A stretch of 64,000 nucleotides of DNA from an uncultured Ilyobacter sp. (GCF_963668085.1 NZ_OY764059.1:1736001-1800000); one strand, 5' to 3'; positions 9,362 through 18,793 are shown, counted from the stretch's first letter. The notes: a model not told the origin generated them from the letters alone. Numbers and translations: made by a program.

Positions 9362-10600
9362 TTATTTATATTTTTTCATTGCAATAACTGCGTTATGTCC
9401 TCCGAAACCTAAAGAGTTTGAAAGACCTACTCTTATCTCTTTTTCCACAGCCACATTAGGTACATAGTTAAGATCCAAAGCTGGATCTGGAGTATCATGA
9501 TTTATCGTAGGAGGTAGTATTCCCTCGCTTATTGCTAGCGCTAAGAAAGCTCCTTCCATTCCTCCTGCTGCCCCTAGACCGTGACCAGTAGCACCTTTAG
9601 TTGAAGATACTGCAAGCTTATATGCATGATCTCCAAATATAGTTTTTATTGAAGCTGTTTCATTTCTGTCATTTGCAGGAGTAGAAGTTCCGTGGGCATT
9701 GATATAGTCCACTTCTGATAAATCTATTCCACCTTGCTCAAGGGCCATTTTCATAGCTCTTGCTCCGCCTTCTCCACCCTCTGCCGGTGATGTTATATGA
9801 TATGCATCACAAGTTTCACCATATCCTACAACTTCAGCGTAAATTTTTGCTCCTCTGGCTTTGGCAGATTCAAGCTCTTCTAATATTACTATTCCGGCTC
9901 CTTCTCCCATTACAAATCCATCTCTGTCAGCTGTAAATGGTCTAGATGCTTTTTCTGGTTCGTCATTTCTAGTTGAAAGGGCTTTCATATTTGCAAATCC
10001 GTTTATAGCAAACTTGGTGATACAGGCTTCTGTACCTCCTGCGATCATTGCATCTGCTTTTCCGATTTTGATAGTTTCAAAAGCATCCCCTATAGAGTGT
10101 GTTCCTGCAGCACAAGCAGTTACAACAGCCTTATTAGGTCCCTTTGCTCCTGTGTATATAGCTACATTTCCAGCAGCCATATTTGAGATCATTGCAGGTA
10201 TTGTAAAAGGTGATATTCTCTTTATCCCCTTATTCAGCATTACTTCATGCTGCTGCTCCATTACCTCTATACCACCTATACCAGAAGATACGATTACTCC
10301 TACCTTTTCAGCATTTTCATCAGTGATTTCAAGTTTTGAGTCCTCAATTGCCATTTTTGAAGCTGCGATGGCAAATTGCGAATTTCTAGCAAGTTTTTTC
10401 ACTTCTTTTTTTTCAATTCCAAAGTCTGTAGGATTGAAATCCCTTACTTCAGCTGCAACTTTTACAGGGTTGTCAGCAGCATCAAAAGATTCTATCTTTC
10501 CTACTCCTGTTTTCCCTTCTTTTATTGCTTTCCAAGTTTTTTCTACCCCTGTTCCCAAAGCAGTCACAAGGCCTATTCCAGTTACTACTACTCTTCTCAC
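9362..10600 (-). CDS. fabF: 3-oxoacyl-[acyl-carrier-protein] synthase II
   Basis: A condensing enzyme of type II fatty-acid elongation. The Cys-His-His triad is visible: the nucleophile in VTACAAGTHS (Cys163 from the chosen start), His in NAHGTSTPAND and His in GATGHGLGAAGG. I place the start at the GTG at 10600, giving MRRVVVTGIG, because GAGGTG is nine bases upstream. The GTG at 10612 overlaps that ribosome site and would add four atypical residues. Length (412 aa) matches the family. It follows acpP after 133 bp containing two hairpins. Confidence 0.95.
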   Translation of the reverse strand: MRRVVVTGIGLVTALGTGVEKTWKAIKEGKTGVGKIESFDAADNPVKVAAEVRDFNPTDFGIEKKEVKKLARNSQFAIAASKMAIEDSKLEITDENAEKVGVIVSSGIGGIEVMEQQHEVMLNKGIKRISPFTIPAMISNMAAGNVAIYTGAKGPNKAVVTACAAGTHSIGDAFETIKIGKADAMIAGGTEACITKFAINGFANMKALSTRNDEPEKASRPFTADRDGFVMGEGAGIVILEELESAKARGAKIYAEVVGYGETCDAYHITSPAEGGEGGARAMKMALEQGGIDLSEVDYINAHGTSTPANDRNETASIKTIFGDHAYKLAVSSTKGATGHGLGAAGGMEGAFLALAISEGILPPTINHDTPDPALDLNYVPNVAVEKEIRVGLSNSLGFGGHNAVIAMKKYK

Positions 10601-10654
10601 TTTATCCTTCACCTCTTCATAAAACTTTTTTTATTTTATCGTAAATGAGAGAAC

Positions 10655-10670
10655 CCGCTATAATAAGCGG
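10655..10670. other. Hairpin between acpP and fabF
   Basis: CCGCT/AGCGG stem with a 6-nt loop. A T-run follows it on the plus strand only, where no gene reads toward it, so for the minus-strand operon it is more likely a processing or stability hairpin than a terminator. Confidence 0.4.
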
Positions 10671-10694
10671 CTTTTTCAATTTTCTATAAATACA

Positions 10695-10724
10695 ATTATA
10701 GGGGTAATTAATTACCCCTATAAT
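10695..10724 (-). terminator. 30-nt perfect palindrome after acpP (partial terminator or processing site)
   Basis: ATTATAGGGGTAA followed by its exact complement, starting 10 bp past the acpP stop codon. The minus-strand sequence after it is only weakly T-rich, so partial termination or mRNA-end stabilisation is more likely than full termination. This would give more acpP than fabF mRNA. Confidence 0.55.
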
Positions 10725-10733
10725 CTTAAAATA

Positions 10734-10958
10734 TTACTTATTAGATTCGATGTAGTTTACTACGTCTTGAACAGTTTTGATCTTTTCAGCCTCTGTATCA
10801 GGAATCTCTACGTCAAATTCTTCTTCAAAAGCCATGATTAGCTCAACTGTATCTAGTGAATCCGCTCCTAAATCGTCTACGAAGTTCGCTTCAAGAGTTA
10901 CTTGATCCGCGTCTACACCTAATTGATCTACTACTACTTCTTTGATTTTATCTAACAT
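10734..10958 (-). CDS. acpP: Acyl carrier protein
   Basis: A 74-residue acidic four-helix protein. The phosphopantetheine attachment serine is S34 in [10 protein letters not shown], within the universal DSL motif. It carries growing acyl chains for FabD, FabH, FabG and FabF, all encoded next to it. The ATG follows AAGGAGG. It has its own consensus promoter in the gap after fabG and a large hairpin just past its stop, consistent with the high abundance of ACP. Confidence 0.97.
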   Translation of the reverse strand: MLDKIKEVVVDQLGVDADQVTLEANFVDDLGADSLDTVELIMAFEEEFDVEIPDTEAEKIKTVQDVVNYIESNK

Positions 10959-11000
10959 TCTTTTTCCTCCTTGGTTTTTTCATAAATTTTTTCTATTATG

Positions 11001-11029
11001 ATAGTATCAAATTTAATGTGATTTTTCAA
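11001..11029 (-). promoter_or_regulatory. Promoter for acpP
   Basis: On the minus strand TTGAAA (11024-11029), 17-bp spacer, TACTAT (11001-11006), about 40 bp before the acpP start codon. Confidence 0.7.
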
Positions 11030-11051
11030 GAGTTTTATATCTTAAAGGCCC

Positions 11052-11801
11052 TTAAGGCATCAACATTCCACCATTAACACTTAAAGTCTGACCTGTAATA
11101 TAGCTAGAAAGGTCAGAAGAAAGAAACAGTACTGCATTTGCAATATCTTCAGGGGTTCCCATTACACCCATAGGGATGTTTTTTGCAAACTCCTTCTTCA
11201 CATCTTCACTCAGTACATCGGTCATTTCGGATTGGATATATCCGGGAGCTACAGCATTTACTCTTACTCCTCTTTTTCCAACTTCTTTAGCTAGAGATTT
11301 AGTCATTCCTATCATCCCTGCTTTTGAAGCAGAATAGTTAACTTGACCGGCATTTCCCATTAGTCCCACAACCGACGCCATATTGATAATGCTTCCAAAT
11401 CTTTGTTTTACCATAGTTTTAAAGAAAGCCTGTGTACAGTTGTAAGTTCCTTTAAGATTGATGTTCATAACAAGGTCAAAATCTTCCTCTTTCATTCTCA
11501 TGAAAAGTGTATCTCTTGTAATTCCAGCATTGTTAACAAGAATATCTATTTTTCCAAACTTCTCGAGAGTTTTTGACGCTAGTTCTGCCATACTTTCACT
11601 AGAAACAACATTTCCAGGAACGAATATAGCTTCTATCCCATATTTTTCAGAGATCTCTTTAGCCGTTTTTTCTCCTATTTCTGCAAGTATATCAGTAATT
11701 ACAAGATTAGCACCGGCCTGTGCCAACTTTTCAGCAACAGCTCTTCCGATTCCTCTTGCAGAACCAGTTATTACTGCTACTTTTCCTTTCAAATCAATCA
11801 T
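11052..11801 (-). CDS. fabG: 3-oxoacyl-[acyl-carrier-protein] reductase
   Basis: A 249-residue short-chain dehydrogenase that reduces beta-ketoacyl-ACP with NADPH. It shows the TGSARGIG dinucleotide-binding loop at ~12-19, the NNAG motif, and the Ser-Tyr-Lys catalytic set (NMASVVG, then YSASK). The C-terminus ending in GGMLMP is typical. The ATG follows AAGGAGGAA. It lies between fabD and acpP in the standard fab order. Confidence 0.96.
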   Translation of the reverse strand: MIDLKGKVAVITGSARGIGRAVAEKLAQAGANLVITDILAEIGEKTAKEISEKYGIEAIFVPGNVVSSESMAELASKTLEKFGKIDILVNNAGITRDTLFMRMKEEDFDLVMNINLKGTYNCTQAFFKTMVKQRFGSIINMASVVGLMGNAGQVNYSASKAGMIGMTKSLAKEVGKRGVRVNAVAPGYIQSEMTDVLSEDVKKEFAKNIPMGVMGTPEDIANAVLFLSSDLSSYITGQTLSVNGGMLMP

Positions 11802-11856
11802 TTGTTCCTCCTTGTTAAAGGGATTTAATTATTTTATTTTAAATTTTAAAATAAAC

Positions 11857-12762
11857 TTACGCTAGATCTTCTAGTTTTTCTATATTTTCAACCACTAAGG
11901 TCTTGTCGATTTTTCTGATAAGTCCCTTAAGAACTTTTCCAGGGCCTATTTCATAGATCTTTTCTACGCCCTCAGATTTTAGCGTTTCTACAGTTTCAAC
12001 CCATCTTACAGGTCCAAAAGTCTGATCATAAAGCTCTTTTTTGATCTCTTCTGCATCAGTGGTAACTTCTGCAGTTGTATTTGCTACAAGCTTTGCAGTT
12101 CCTTTTTTAAATTCATAATTTTCAACTTCTACTTTGAGCTTTTCTCCAGCTGGCTTCATAAGCGAAGAATGGAAAGGTCCAGAAACAGAAAGTATTAGTG
12201 CTCTTCTTGCTCCTGCTGCTTTTAGTGCTTCACAAGCTTTTTCAATAGCAGCTACCGAACCGGCTATAACTGTCTGCCCAGGTTCATTAAAGTTTACAGC
12301 TTCTACTACTCCATCGATGCCTGCTAAGACCTCTTCGATTTTAGCTGCTTCCATTCCTATGATTGCAGCCATAGTACCGTTAACTTCCTGAGAAACTGTG
12401 TTCATAGTATCTCCTCTAAAGGCCGTTAATTTTACAGCATCCTCTAGAGAAAGGTATCCTGCAGCTCCTAAAGCAGCATATTCTCCCACTGAATGTCCAG
12501 CTACATAGTCAGCTTTTATTCCTTTTTCTTCCAATAGTTTAGAAAGAACAAGACTCATAGCAACTATAGCAGGCTGAGTGTATTTAGTCTGCTTCAGATC
12601 TTCTTCAGGTCCTTCAAACATAACCCTTTTAAGGTCGATTTCCATATTTTCAAAAATCTCGTCAAAATATTTTTTAGCTGTTTCGTTATTTTCATATAAA
12701 TCTTTTCCCATGCCAACGTATTGGGCGCCTTGTCCAGGGAAAACAAATGCAATTTTAGACAT
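11857..12762 (-). CDS. fabD: Malonyl-CoA:ACP transacylase
   Basis: A 301-residue acyltransferase that loads malonate onto ACP. The FPGQGAQ N-terminus, nucleophile S91 in GHSVGEYAALGA and the catalytic His in GPFHSSLM are all present. The ATG follows AAGGAGGAG. A consensus promoter with a repeated GTTGAC element lies in the 83-bp gap upstream, so fabD-fabG may be transcribed separately from fabH. Confidence 0.96.
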   Translation of the reverse strand: MSKIAFVFPGQGAQYVGMGKDLYENNETAKKYFDEIFENMEIDLKRVMFEGPEEDLKQTKYTQPAIVAMSLVLSKLLEEKGIKADYVAGHSVGEYAALGAAGYLSLEDAVKLTAFRGDTMNTVSQEVNGTMAAIIGMEAAKIEEVLAGIDGVVEAVNFNEPGQTVIAGSVAAIEKACEALKAAGARRALILSVSGPFHSSLMKPAGEKLKVEVENYEFKKGTAKLVANTTAEVTTDAEEIKKELYDQTFGPVRWVETVETLKSEGVEKIYEIGPGKVLKGLIRKIDKTLVVENIEKLEDLA

Positions 12763-12796
12763 AAACTCCTCCTTAATTAATTACACATGTAATCTC

Positions 12797-12825
12797 AATA
12801 TATCATAAGGTCAACATGATGTCAA
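12797..12825 (-). promoter_or_regulatory. Promoter of fabD with GTTGAC direct repeat
   Basis: On the minus strand TTGACA (12820-12825), 17-bp spacer, TATATT (12797-12802). The -35 is part of GTTGACATCATGTTGAC, two copies of GTTGAC 11 bp apart, roughly one helical turn. Possible regulator site inside the promoter. Confidence 0.7.
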
Positions 12826-12845
12826 CCTCTTAAAAACACTCTAGT

Positions 12846-13838
12846 TTAATAAGCCCATTTTATAACTGCAGAACCATATGTAAGACCCGCTCCAAAACCT
12901 GTAAGGGCGATAAGGTCTCCCTTCTTTACAAGACCTTTTTCTAGGGCTTCTCCCAGAGCCAGTCCAATAGAGGCCGCAGATGTATTTCCATATCTATTAA
13001 GGTTTATATAAAATTTATCTACTGGAAGTTTTAATCTTTTTGCAGCAGACTCTATGATTCTTTTATTTGCTTGATGAGGGAATACCATATGAAGATCAGA
13101 AGTTTCTTTTTCTGCAAGTTTAAGTGCCTCAAGTGTTGCTTTTGGAAGTGCTTGAACTGCAAATTTAAACACGTCTTGACCTTTCATTTTTAGGAAAGTT
13201 TCTCTGTTTTCAACCTCTTCAACTGTTGCCGGTCTCTTAGTTCCTCCAGCAGGCATCCTCAAGATTTCATCATCTTCACCTTCAGATTTTATATAGCTAG
13301 AAAGAATACCATAACCATCTTCTACCTCTCCTACAACTGCTGCTGCTGCACCGTCTCCGAAAAGTATACAAGTATTTCTGTCTTGCATATCCACAACTCT
13401 TGAGAGGGCTTCTGCACCTATTACAAGGATTTTCTTATACATTCCAGCCTTTATCATCCCAGAAGCTAGCGTGAGTCCGTATACGAAGCCACTACACGCA
13501 GCCTGTATATCAAATGCAGCTGCATTAACCGCTCCTATTTTTTTCTGTACTATACAGGCAGTATTTTGTATCAGGTAATCTGGAGTACAAGTCGCCAGTA
13601 TAATCATTTCAATATCTTCAACATTCATACCAGCAGATTTTAGAGCTTTCTTAGCAGCTTCAGAAGCTAGGTCTGAAGTCGCCTGATCATCAGCCACAAA
13701 TCTTCTTTCCTCTATACCAGTTCTACTTTTTATCCATTCATCACTTGTGTCCAACTCTTTTTCAAAATCCACGTTGGTCATCACTTTTTCAGGAACATAG
13801 ATACCCATACCTAATATTCCTGCACTTTTTACATTCAT
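12846..13838 (-). CDS. fabH: 3-oxoacyl-[acyl-carrier-protein] synthase III
   Basis: A 330-residue initiating condensing enzyme (acyl-CoA + malonyl-ACP). The triad is C115 in QAACSGFVYG, His in FPHQANKRI and Asn in RYGNTSAAS. It starts 1 bp after the plsX stop codon region with AAGGAGG upstream, so plsX and fabH are one operon. This plsX-fabH-fabD-fabG-acpP-fabF order is the classical one. Confidence 0.96.
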   Translation of the reverse strand: MNVKSAGILGMGIYVPEKVMTNVDFEKELDTSDEWIKSRTGIEERRFVADDQATSDLASEAAKKALKSAGMNVEDIEMIILATCTPDYLIQNTACIVQKKIGAVNAAAFDIQAACSGFVYGLTLASGMIKAGMYKKILVIGAEALSRVVDMQDRNTCILFGDGAAAAVVGEVEDGYGILSSYIKSEGEDDEILRMPAGGTKRPATVEEVENRETFLKMKGQDVFKFAVQALPKATLEALKLAEKETSDLHMVFPHQANKRIIESAAKRLKLPVDKFYINLNRYGNTSAASIGLALGEALEKGLVKKGDLIALTGFGAGLTYGSAVIKWAY

Positions 13839-13839
13839 T

Positions 13840-14844
13840 CTAGGCCTCCTTATCGATTACTTTCTTAAGTTTCGCTGTTAGATCTGCCTCAGCAAATTTT
13901 TCTGCTACTTTTATAGCATTTTTGAATGCTTTCCCATCGGAATTTCCATGAGCCTTTATAGATATCCCGTTGAGTCCGAGGAAAAGTGCCCCACCATATT
14001 CTGATGAATCCATTTTTTCTTTCATTCTTTTAAAAACAGGCTTCAAGAGAAGTGCACCTATTTTCGAAACAAAGCTGCTCTTGATCTCTTGTTTTAAAAA
14101 ATCGAAAACAAATTTTACTACTCCCTCTCCTGTTTTCAGGACAATATTTCCTGTAAACCCATCTGTTACAACTATGTCAACTTCACCTTCCATCATATCA
14201 CGAGGTTCCATATTGCCCACAAAGTTTATTCTATCATTTTCTTTCATAAGAGTATAGGCTTCTTTTGTAATTTCATTCCCTTTACCCTCTTCTTCACCAA
14301 TATTAAGAAGTCCTATCTTAGGATTTTCAATATCTAAAAGTACATTGGCATATACCTTCGACATAAGTGCAAACTGATTTAAAAACTCAGGTTTGCAGTC
14401 TGCATTTGCTCCTGCATCTAGCATAACAAGGTGACCGTGCTTCGAGGGGAATATCGTCGTAATAGCCGGTCTGAGAACTCCCTTTATACGTCTTAGCTTC
14501 ATCTGACTAGATGTCATTAGAGCTCCTGTATTTCCTGCAGATACTATAGCGTGGGCTCTACCCTGAGTCACGCAATCGATGGCCACATTCATCGAAGCTT
14601 TCGGTTTCTTTCTAACTGCCATAGCCGGACTCATTTTCTCATGCATCTCTATTGTCTCATCGGTATGTTCTACCGATAATCTACTTTTATCATAATTATG
14701 CTTTTTTAATTCTTCATCTATCAGGGCTTTGTCTCCTACTAGTATTACCTCAAGGTGGCTCATCTCATTTAGAGCCATTACAGCTCCGTTCACCGCCTCC
14801 ATAGGAGCAAAATCTCCTCCCATAGCATCTAATGCTACTTTCAT
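13840..14844 (-). CDS. plsX: Phosphate acyltransferase PlsX
   Basis: A 334-residue enzyme converting acyl-ACP to acyl-phosphate for PlsY, the first step of phosphatidic acid synthesis. The N-terminus MKVALDAMGGDFAP is the family signature, and later motifs GEEEGKGNE and VTDGFTGNIVLK are conserved. The start follows TTAGGAGG. It follows rpmF across a terminator, so it is expressed by readthrough or from a weak local promoter. Confidence 0.95.
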   Translation of the reverse strand: MKVALDAMGGDFAPMEAVNGAVMALNEMSHLEVILVGDKALIDEELKKHNYDKSRLSVEHTDETIEMHEKMSPAMAVRKKPKASMNVAIDCVTQGRAHAIVSAGNTGALMTSSQMKLRRIKGVLRPAITTIFPSKHGHLVMLDAGANADCKPEFLNQFALMSKVYANVLLDIENPKIGLLNIGEEEGKGNEITKEAYTLMKENDRINFVGNMEPRDMMEGEVDIVVTDGFTGNIVLKTGEGVVKFVFDFLKQEIKSSFVSKIGALLLKPVFKRMKEKMDSSEYGGALFLGLNGISIKAHGNSDGKAFKNAIKVAEKFAEADLTAKLKKVIDKEA

Positions 14845-14888
14845 CTAAACCTCCTAAAATATAAAATCCCTTATCATTCTAACAAAAT

Positions 14889-14928
14889 AAAAAAAAAAAG
14901 ACAAGATTTTCATCCCGTCTTTTTTTTA
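14889..14928. terminator. Intrinsic terminator after rpmF
   Basis: AAAAGAC...GTCTTTT stem with G-U pairs, flanked by a long A tract on one side and T tract on the other. It lies just past the rpmF stop codon and ahead of plsX, so it probably lowers readthrough from the ribosomal protein gene. Confidence 0.7.
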
Positions 14929-14932
14929 GAAA

Positions 14933-15115
14933 TTACTCAGCTTCGTTTGCTAATACTTGTTTCCCGTTGTAATCTCCACACTCTAAGCATATTCTGTGAG
15001 GTCTTCTAGGAGCTCCACATTTGTCACAAGTCGCTAATCCTGTAACTGTTAATCCATCATGAGATCTTCTCATATTCTTTTTAGCTTTAGAAGTTTTCTT
15101 CTTAGGTACTGCCAT
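14933..15115 (-). CDS. rpmF: Large-subunit ribosomal protein L32
   Basis: A 60-residue protein starting [20 protein letters not shown], the standard L32 start, with a C4 zinc ribbon (ATCDKCGAP and [10 protein letters not shown]). I use the ATG at 15115 because AGGAGGGG lies eight bases upstream; a longer frame would add MSRRGLR, which encodes that ribosome site. It is paired with yceD as in most bacteria. Confidence 0.96.
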   Translation of the reverse strand: MAVPKKKTSKAKKNMRRSHDGLTVTGLATCDKCGAPRRPHRICLECGDYNGKQVLANEAE

Positions 15116-15149
15116 TCTTAGTCCCCTCCTACTCAATTCTTATTTAAAT

Positions 15150-15638
15150 TTAGTTTTTTAATTCAAGTAATTCTTTCCATCTAAGGTCTATGCCATCATC
15201 TTTATATTTCTCCATCTCTTCCAGCCCACCACATTCAGGTTCACACACCGGGTAGGGAGACATTTCCAATATAATATGTTCTCTGACAAGTCTAGCAACA
15301 TCAATCTCGCCATCGACAGCCTCTCCTAGTTCCACTTCATCAATCTTGCACTCAGCTTCCAGAGAACCCAAGTATTTTTTAAAAGATTTAGATTCTACAA
15401 AGTATCCTTGAAACTCTCCAGAAACATCTAAAGATATTTCCTTTAAACACCTAACACAAGGTGTTTTCAACTTTGATCTGTATTCTCCACAGACAAAAAA
15501 GCCTTCATTTTCAACTTTTGCATAACCTCTGATTTCAGCTGGAACCACAAGTGTGAGCCCCTCCATCTTACTTACTGTAAAATCAAAGTCAACTCTTTGC
15601 TTTTGACTAGCCCTTATTTCCTCTATCTTTATAATCAA
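15150..15638 (-). CDS. yceD: YceD family protein (DUF177)
   Basis: A protein of about 162 residues of the DUF177/YceD family that almost always precedes rpmF and is linked to rRNA/ribosome maturation. It has a CVRCLKE motif and a second pair CEPEC near the end. The best start is TTG at 15638: AGGAGG ends six bases upstream. The ATG at 15653 overlaps that site and has no ribosome site of its own. A perfect promoter lies 32 bp upstream. Confidence 0.85.
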   Translation of the reverse strand: MIIKIEEIRASQKQRVDFDFTVSKMEGLTLVVPAEIRGYAKVENEGFFVCGEYRSKLKTPCVRCLKEISLDVSGEFQGYFVESKSFKKYLGSLEAECKIDEVELGEAVDGEIDVARLVREHIILEMSPYPVCEPECGGLEEMEKYKDDGIDLRWKELLELKN

Positions 15639-15669
15639 GGCTATCCTCCTCATTATAAAACACTCAGTT

Positions 15670-15698
15670 ATTTTACTGATAATTCAGAAAATTGTCAA
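15670..15698 (-). promoter_or_regulatory. Promoter of yceD-rpmF(-plsX-fab)
   Basis: On the minus strand TTGACA (15693-15698), 17-bp spacer, TAAAAT (15670-15675). Confidence 0.8.
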
Positions 15699-15826
15699 GT
15701 AATTTTTCTTAACAAAGGTTTTAAAACTATTTAGCAGTTCATTCTACCAAAGTTTCCAGTTTTTTTCAAGCTTTCTAAAAAATAATATTCCCTAGAGAAG
15801 AAATAAAATCATATGAAATAAGTATC

Positions 15827-16921
15827 TTATACGTTAAAAAGAAACTCCATAAGATCTCCATCTTTAACGACATACTCTTTTCCTTCAAGTCTTAGGACTC
15901 CAGCCTCTTGAGATCCCTTCCAGCCATTATTTTTCAAGAATTCTTCATAGGCTACAACTTTCGCTCTTATGAATCCCTTTTCAAAATCCGTATGAATCTC
16001 CCCAGCGGCCTTAGGAGCTGTATCCCCTATTTTTATAGTCCAGGCTCTTACTTCTTTTACACCAGCGGTAAAATAAGTCTGAAGTCCTAGAAGTTTAAAT
16101 CCGGCTCTTATCAGTCTGTTAAGACCTGGTTCTGTCACCCCTAGTTCTTCTAGAAACATAGCTCTGTCCTCTTCATCCATCTCTTGAAGCTCAGCCTCTA
16201 CTCTTGCAGAAACAATTGCAACTTCTGCATCTAAGCTTTTGGCATACTCCTTGACCTTCTCTACATATTCATTTCCTGATACAAGGTCATCTTCTGCAAC
16301 ATTAGCAGCAAACATCATTGGTTTCAGTGTAAGAAACTGATATACCTTAAGCAGCTGAATTTCCTCTTCTGAGAAATCTAAGGTCAGTAAAAGTTTTGCT
16401 TCTTCTAAATGAGCTTTTGATTTTTCTAAAACAGGCATTATTTTGATGGCATCTTTATTTTTTGCCTTAAGAAGCTTTGATTGTTTTTCAATGGCTCTTT
16501 CTACAGTTTCTAAGTCAGCTAGGATAAGTTCTGCATTGATAACCTCTATATCTCTTATAGGGTCTACAGATCCCTCTACATGGACTACATTTTCGTCCTC
16601 GAAACATCTTACTACTTGACATATAGCCGCTGTCGATCTTATATTTGACAAAAACTTGTTACCAAGCCCCTCACCGTTTGCTGCTCCCTTTACAAGTCCT
16701 GCTATATCTACAAATTCAACTGTCGCATGTTGAACCCTCTGGGGATTTATTATCTCAGACAGAGCATCTAGTCTGATGTCAGGTACTGTAACCATACCGA
16801 TATTCGGTTCGATTGTACAGAATGGATAATTGGCAGCCTCTGCCGCCCCTGCCTTTGTTATGGCATTAAAGAGTGTAGATTTTCCAACATTAGGAAGACC
16901 CACAATTCCTATTCCGATCAT
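15827..16921 (-). CDS. ychF: Redox-regulated ATPase/GTPase YchF
   Basis: A 364-residue Obg-family P-loop protein. G1 loop [14 protein letters not shown] at residues 6-19, then [10 protein letters not shown] and the DIAGLVKGA switch. A coiled coil and a C-terminal TGS domain follow. YchF (human OLA1) prefers ATP and associates with ribosomes. It ends downstream of no obvious terminator but is separated from yceD by 188 bp with a new promoter. The ATG follows TTAGGAGGAG. Confidence 0.94.
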   Translation of the reverse strand: MIGIGIVGLPNVGKSTLFNAITKAGAAEAANYPFCTIEPNIGMVTVPDIRLDALSEIINPQRVQHATVEFVDIAGLVKGAANGEGLGNKFLSNIRSTAAICQVVRCFEDENVVHVEGSVDPIRDIEVINAELILADLETVERAIEKQSKLLKAKNKDAIKIMPVLEKSKAHLEEAKLLLTLDFSEEEIQLLKVYQFLTLKPMMFAANVAEDDLVSGNEYVEKVKEYAKSLDAEVAIVSARVEAELQEMDEEDRAMFLEELGVTEPGLNRLIRAGFKLLGLQTYFTAGVKEVRAWTIKIGDTAPKAAGEIHTDFEKGFIRAKVVAYEEFLKNNGWKGSQEAGVLRLEGKEYVVKDGDLMEFLFNV

Positions 16922-16960
16922 TAAATTTCTCCTCCTAAAATAACAAAATTTTTCCTGTCA

Positions 16961-16989
16961 ATTTTATCACACATTAAACACTTTGTAAA
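16961..16989 (-). promoter_or_regulatory. Promoter of ychF
   Basis: On the minus strand TTTACA (16984-16989), 17-bp spacer, TAAAAT (16961-16966), 40 bp before the ychF start. Confidence 0.7.
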
Positions 16990-17150
16990 CCTGATCGAAT
17001 TTCCTCGAAATCTATCTCCCTGAAAAATCTTTTTTTAATGATACGTAGCCAGATGATTTAAGGTAAAAATATACCTCCATAGAAAATTATTAAAATATAA
17101 TTACAATTTAGTTTTTTATCTTTTCATTCTTTTATAAGAGACCTTCCCAA

Positions 17151-17189
17151 ATATAAAAATCCCCAGGAATATCCCGGGGATTTTTATAT
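17151..17189. terminator. Terminator after gpmI
   Basis: 14-bp perfect stem (17151-17164 with 17176-17189; ATATAAAAATCCCC) and an 11-nt loop, starting 4 bp past the gpmI stop. AT-rich tails lie on both sides. Confidence 0.8.
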
Positions 17190-17192
17190 CTT

Positions 17193-18716
17193 TTATTTTA
17201 CTATAAGAGTTTCTCCTGTCATCTCAGCAGGCTTTTCTATACCTAATATATCTAGCATAGTTGGTGCCAAATCAGCTAATTTACCGTCTTTTACCGTAGA
17301 ATTCTTAAACTTATTTGAAACAAGTAAGAAAGGTACATCATTTGTTGTGTGGGCAGTAAAAGGCACGTGAGTTGTAGGATCTTCCATAAGATCTACATTT
17401 CCGTGGTCTGCAGTAACTAAAAGTGCACCGTCTTTTTCAATTACCTTAGCGGCTACTTTCCCAAGACACTCATCCACAACTTCCACAGCTTTCTTGGCAG
17501 CTTCGTAGACACCTGTATGTCCTACCATATCAGGATTTGCAAGGTTTACAACCACTACGTCATAAAGATCATTTTCAAGAGCCTCTACTAGCGCTTCAGT
17601 TACTTCATAAGCTGACATTTCAGGTTTAAGATCATATGTAGCAACCTTAGGTGAAGGTACAAGTTTTCTTTCCTCTCCTTCATACTGTGCCTCTTTCCCT
17701 CCGTTAAAGAAGAAAGTTACATGGGCATATTTTTCAGTTTCAGCTGTTCTAAGCTGTTTAAGTCCGGCTCTAGATACAACTTCACCGAAAGTATTAACGA
17801 GTTCTTCGTCTGTATAAACTACAGCCGCCTCTATACTAGAGTCATACTGTCTCATACAAGTGAACTTGACACCGAGATACTCTCTTTCAAATCCTGCAAA
17901 TTCTTTATCATTTATAGCTCTAGTTATCTGCCTTGCTCTATCTGGTCTAAAGTTGAAGTTGATGAAAGCATCTCCCTCTGACAGTTCTGCCCCTTCTACA
18001 ATAACACTTGGGATAACAAATTCATCTGTTTCCCCCTTAGCATAGGCCGCTTCAACTGCAGATTCAGCAGATTCAGATTTTACCCCTTCTCCCTTAGCTA
18101 TTGCATCATACGCTAGCTTAGTTCTGTCCCAGTTTGTATCTCTGTCCATAGAATAATATCTTCCAGAAACAGTAGCGATCTTACCTGCTCCGATTTCTTT
18201 CATTTCATTTTCCAATGTCTTGATATAACCTATGGCCGACTGAGGTGGTGTATCTCTTCCGTCAAGAAATGCGTGAACATATACCTTTTCGATATTATAC
18301 ATCTTTGCCATTTTTAAAAGCCCCACAAGGTGGTTTATATGAGAATGCACGCCTCCGTCTGACAGAAGTCCTCCTAAATGAAGGGCCTTCCCACTCTCTT
18401 TCACAGAAGAATAGGCATCTTTCAAAATTTCATTTTCAAAAAACTCTCCATCTCTTATATCTTTACTTATCTTTACAAGGGGCTGATAAACGACTCTTCC
18501 TGCTCCGATATTTAGGTGTCCCACTTCGGAATTTCCCATCTGACCTTCAGGAAGACCTACAGCCTCTCCTGAGGCTTTCAGTTTTGAGTTGGGATATTCT
18601 GCTGTCAGCTTATTAAATATTTTAGGATTTACTTCTCTGATGGCATTTTTTTGGTCTAAGTTATCATTTAGACCCCAACCATCTAAAACCATTAAAACTA
18701 CGGGTTTTTTACTCAT
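17193..18716 (-). CDS. gpmI: 2,3-bisphosphoglycerate-independent phosphoglycerate mutase
   Basis: A 507-residue Mn-dependent enzyme interconverting 3- and 2-phosphoglycerate. It belongs to the alkaline-phosphatase superfamily: metal ligand D12 in LDGWG, phosphoserine S63 in GNSEVGHLNIGAGR, and C-terminal metal motifs VTADHGN and PFTAHTTNDVP. It follows tpiA across a 77-bp gap containing a hairpin, so the two glycolytic genes form one unit. The ATG follows AGGAGAGGTG. Confidence 0.96.
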   Translation of the reverse strand: MSKKPVVLMVLDGWGLNDNLDQKNAIREVNPKIFNKLTAEYPNSKLKASGEAVGLPEGQMGNSEVGHLNIGAGRVVYQPLVKISKDIRDGEFFENEILKDAYSSVKESGKALHLGGLLSDGGVHSHINHLVGLLKMAKMYNIEKVYVHAFLDGRDTPPQSAIGYIKTLENEMKEIGAGKIATVSGRYYSMDRDTNWDRTKLAYDAIAKGEGVKSESAESAVEAAYAKGETDEFVIPSVIVEGAELSEGDAFINFNFRPDRARQITRAINDKEFAGFEREYLGVKFTCMRQYDSSIEAAVVYTDEELVNTFGEVVSRAGLKQLRTAETEKYAHVTFFFNGGKEAQYEGEERKLVPSPKVATYDLKPEMSAYEVTEALVEALENDLYDVVVVNLANPDMVGHTGVYEAAKKAVEVVDECLGKVAAKVIEKDGALLVTADHGNVDLMEDPTTHVPFTAHTTNDVPFLLVSNKFKNSTVKDGKLADLAPTMLDILGIEKPAEMTGETLIVK

Positions 18717-18741
18717 GATTCACCTCTCCTATTCAAGAATT

Positions 18742-18777
18742 AAGTGGTGCCATATTTTTTAAAATACAACACCACTT
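18742..18777 (-). other. Intercistronic hairpin between tpiA and gpmI
   Basis: AAGTGGTG pairs with CACCACTT, with additional A/T pairing inside. No T-run follows on the minus strand, so mRNA processing or stability is more likely than termination. Confidence 0.5.
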
Positions 18778-18793
18778 TCTGGTTGTTTAAATA

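Noticed and set aside
9861-10622. 253-codon open frame on the plus strand opposite fabF
   Set aside because: Antisense shadow of a well-supported gene; no ribosome site, Ser/Pro/Ile-rich composition typical of reversed coding DNA.
17020-17090. 22-codon minus-strand ORF between gpmI and ychF
   Set aside because: Has an ATG but no ribosome site and no recognisable features.
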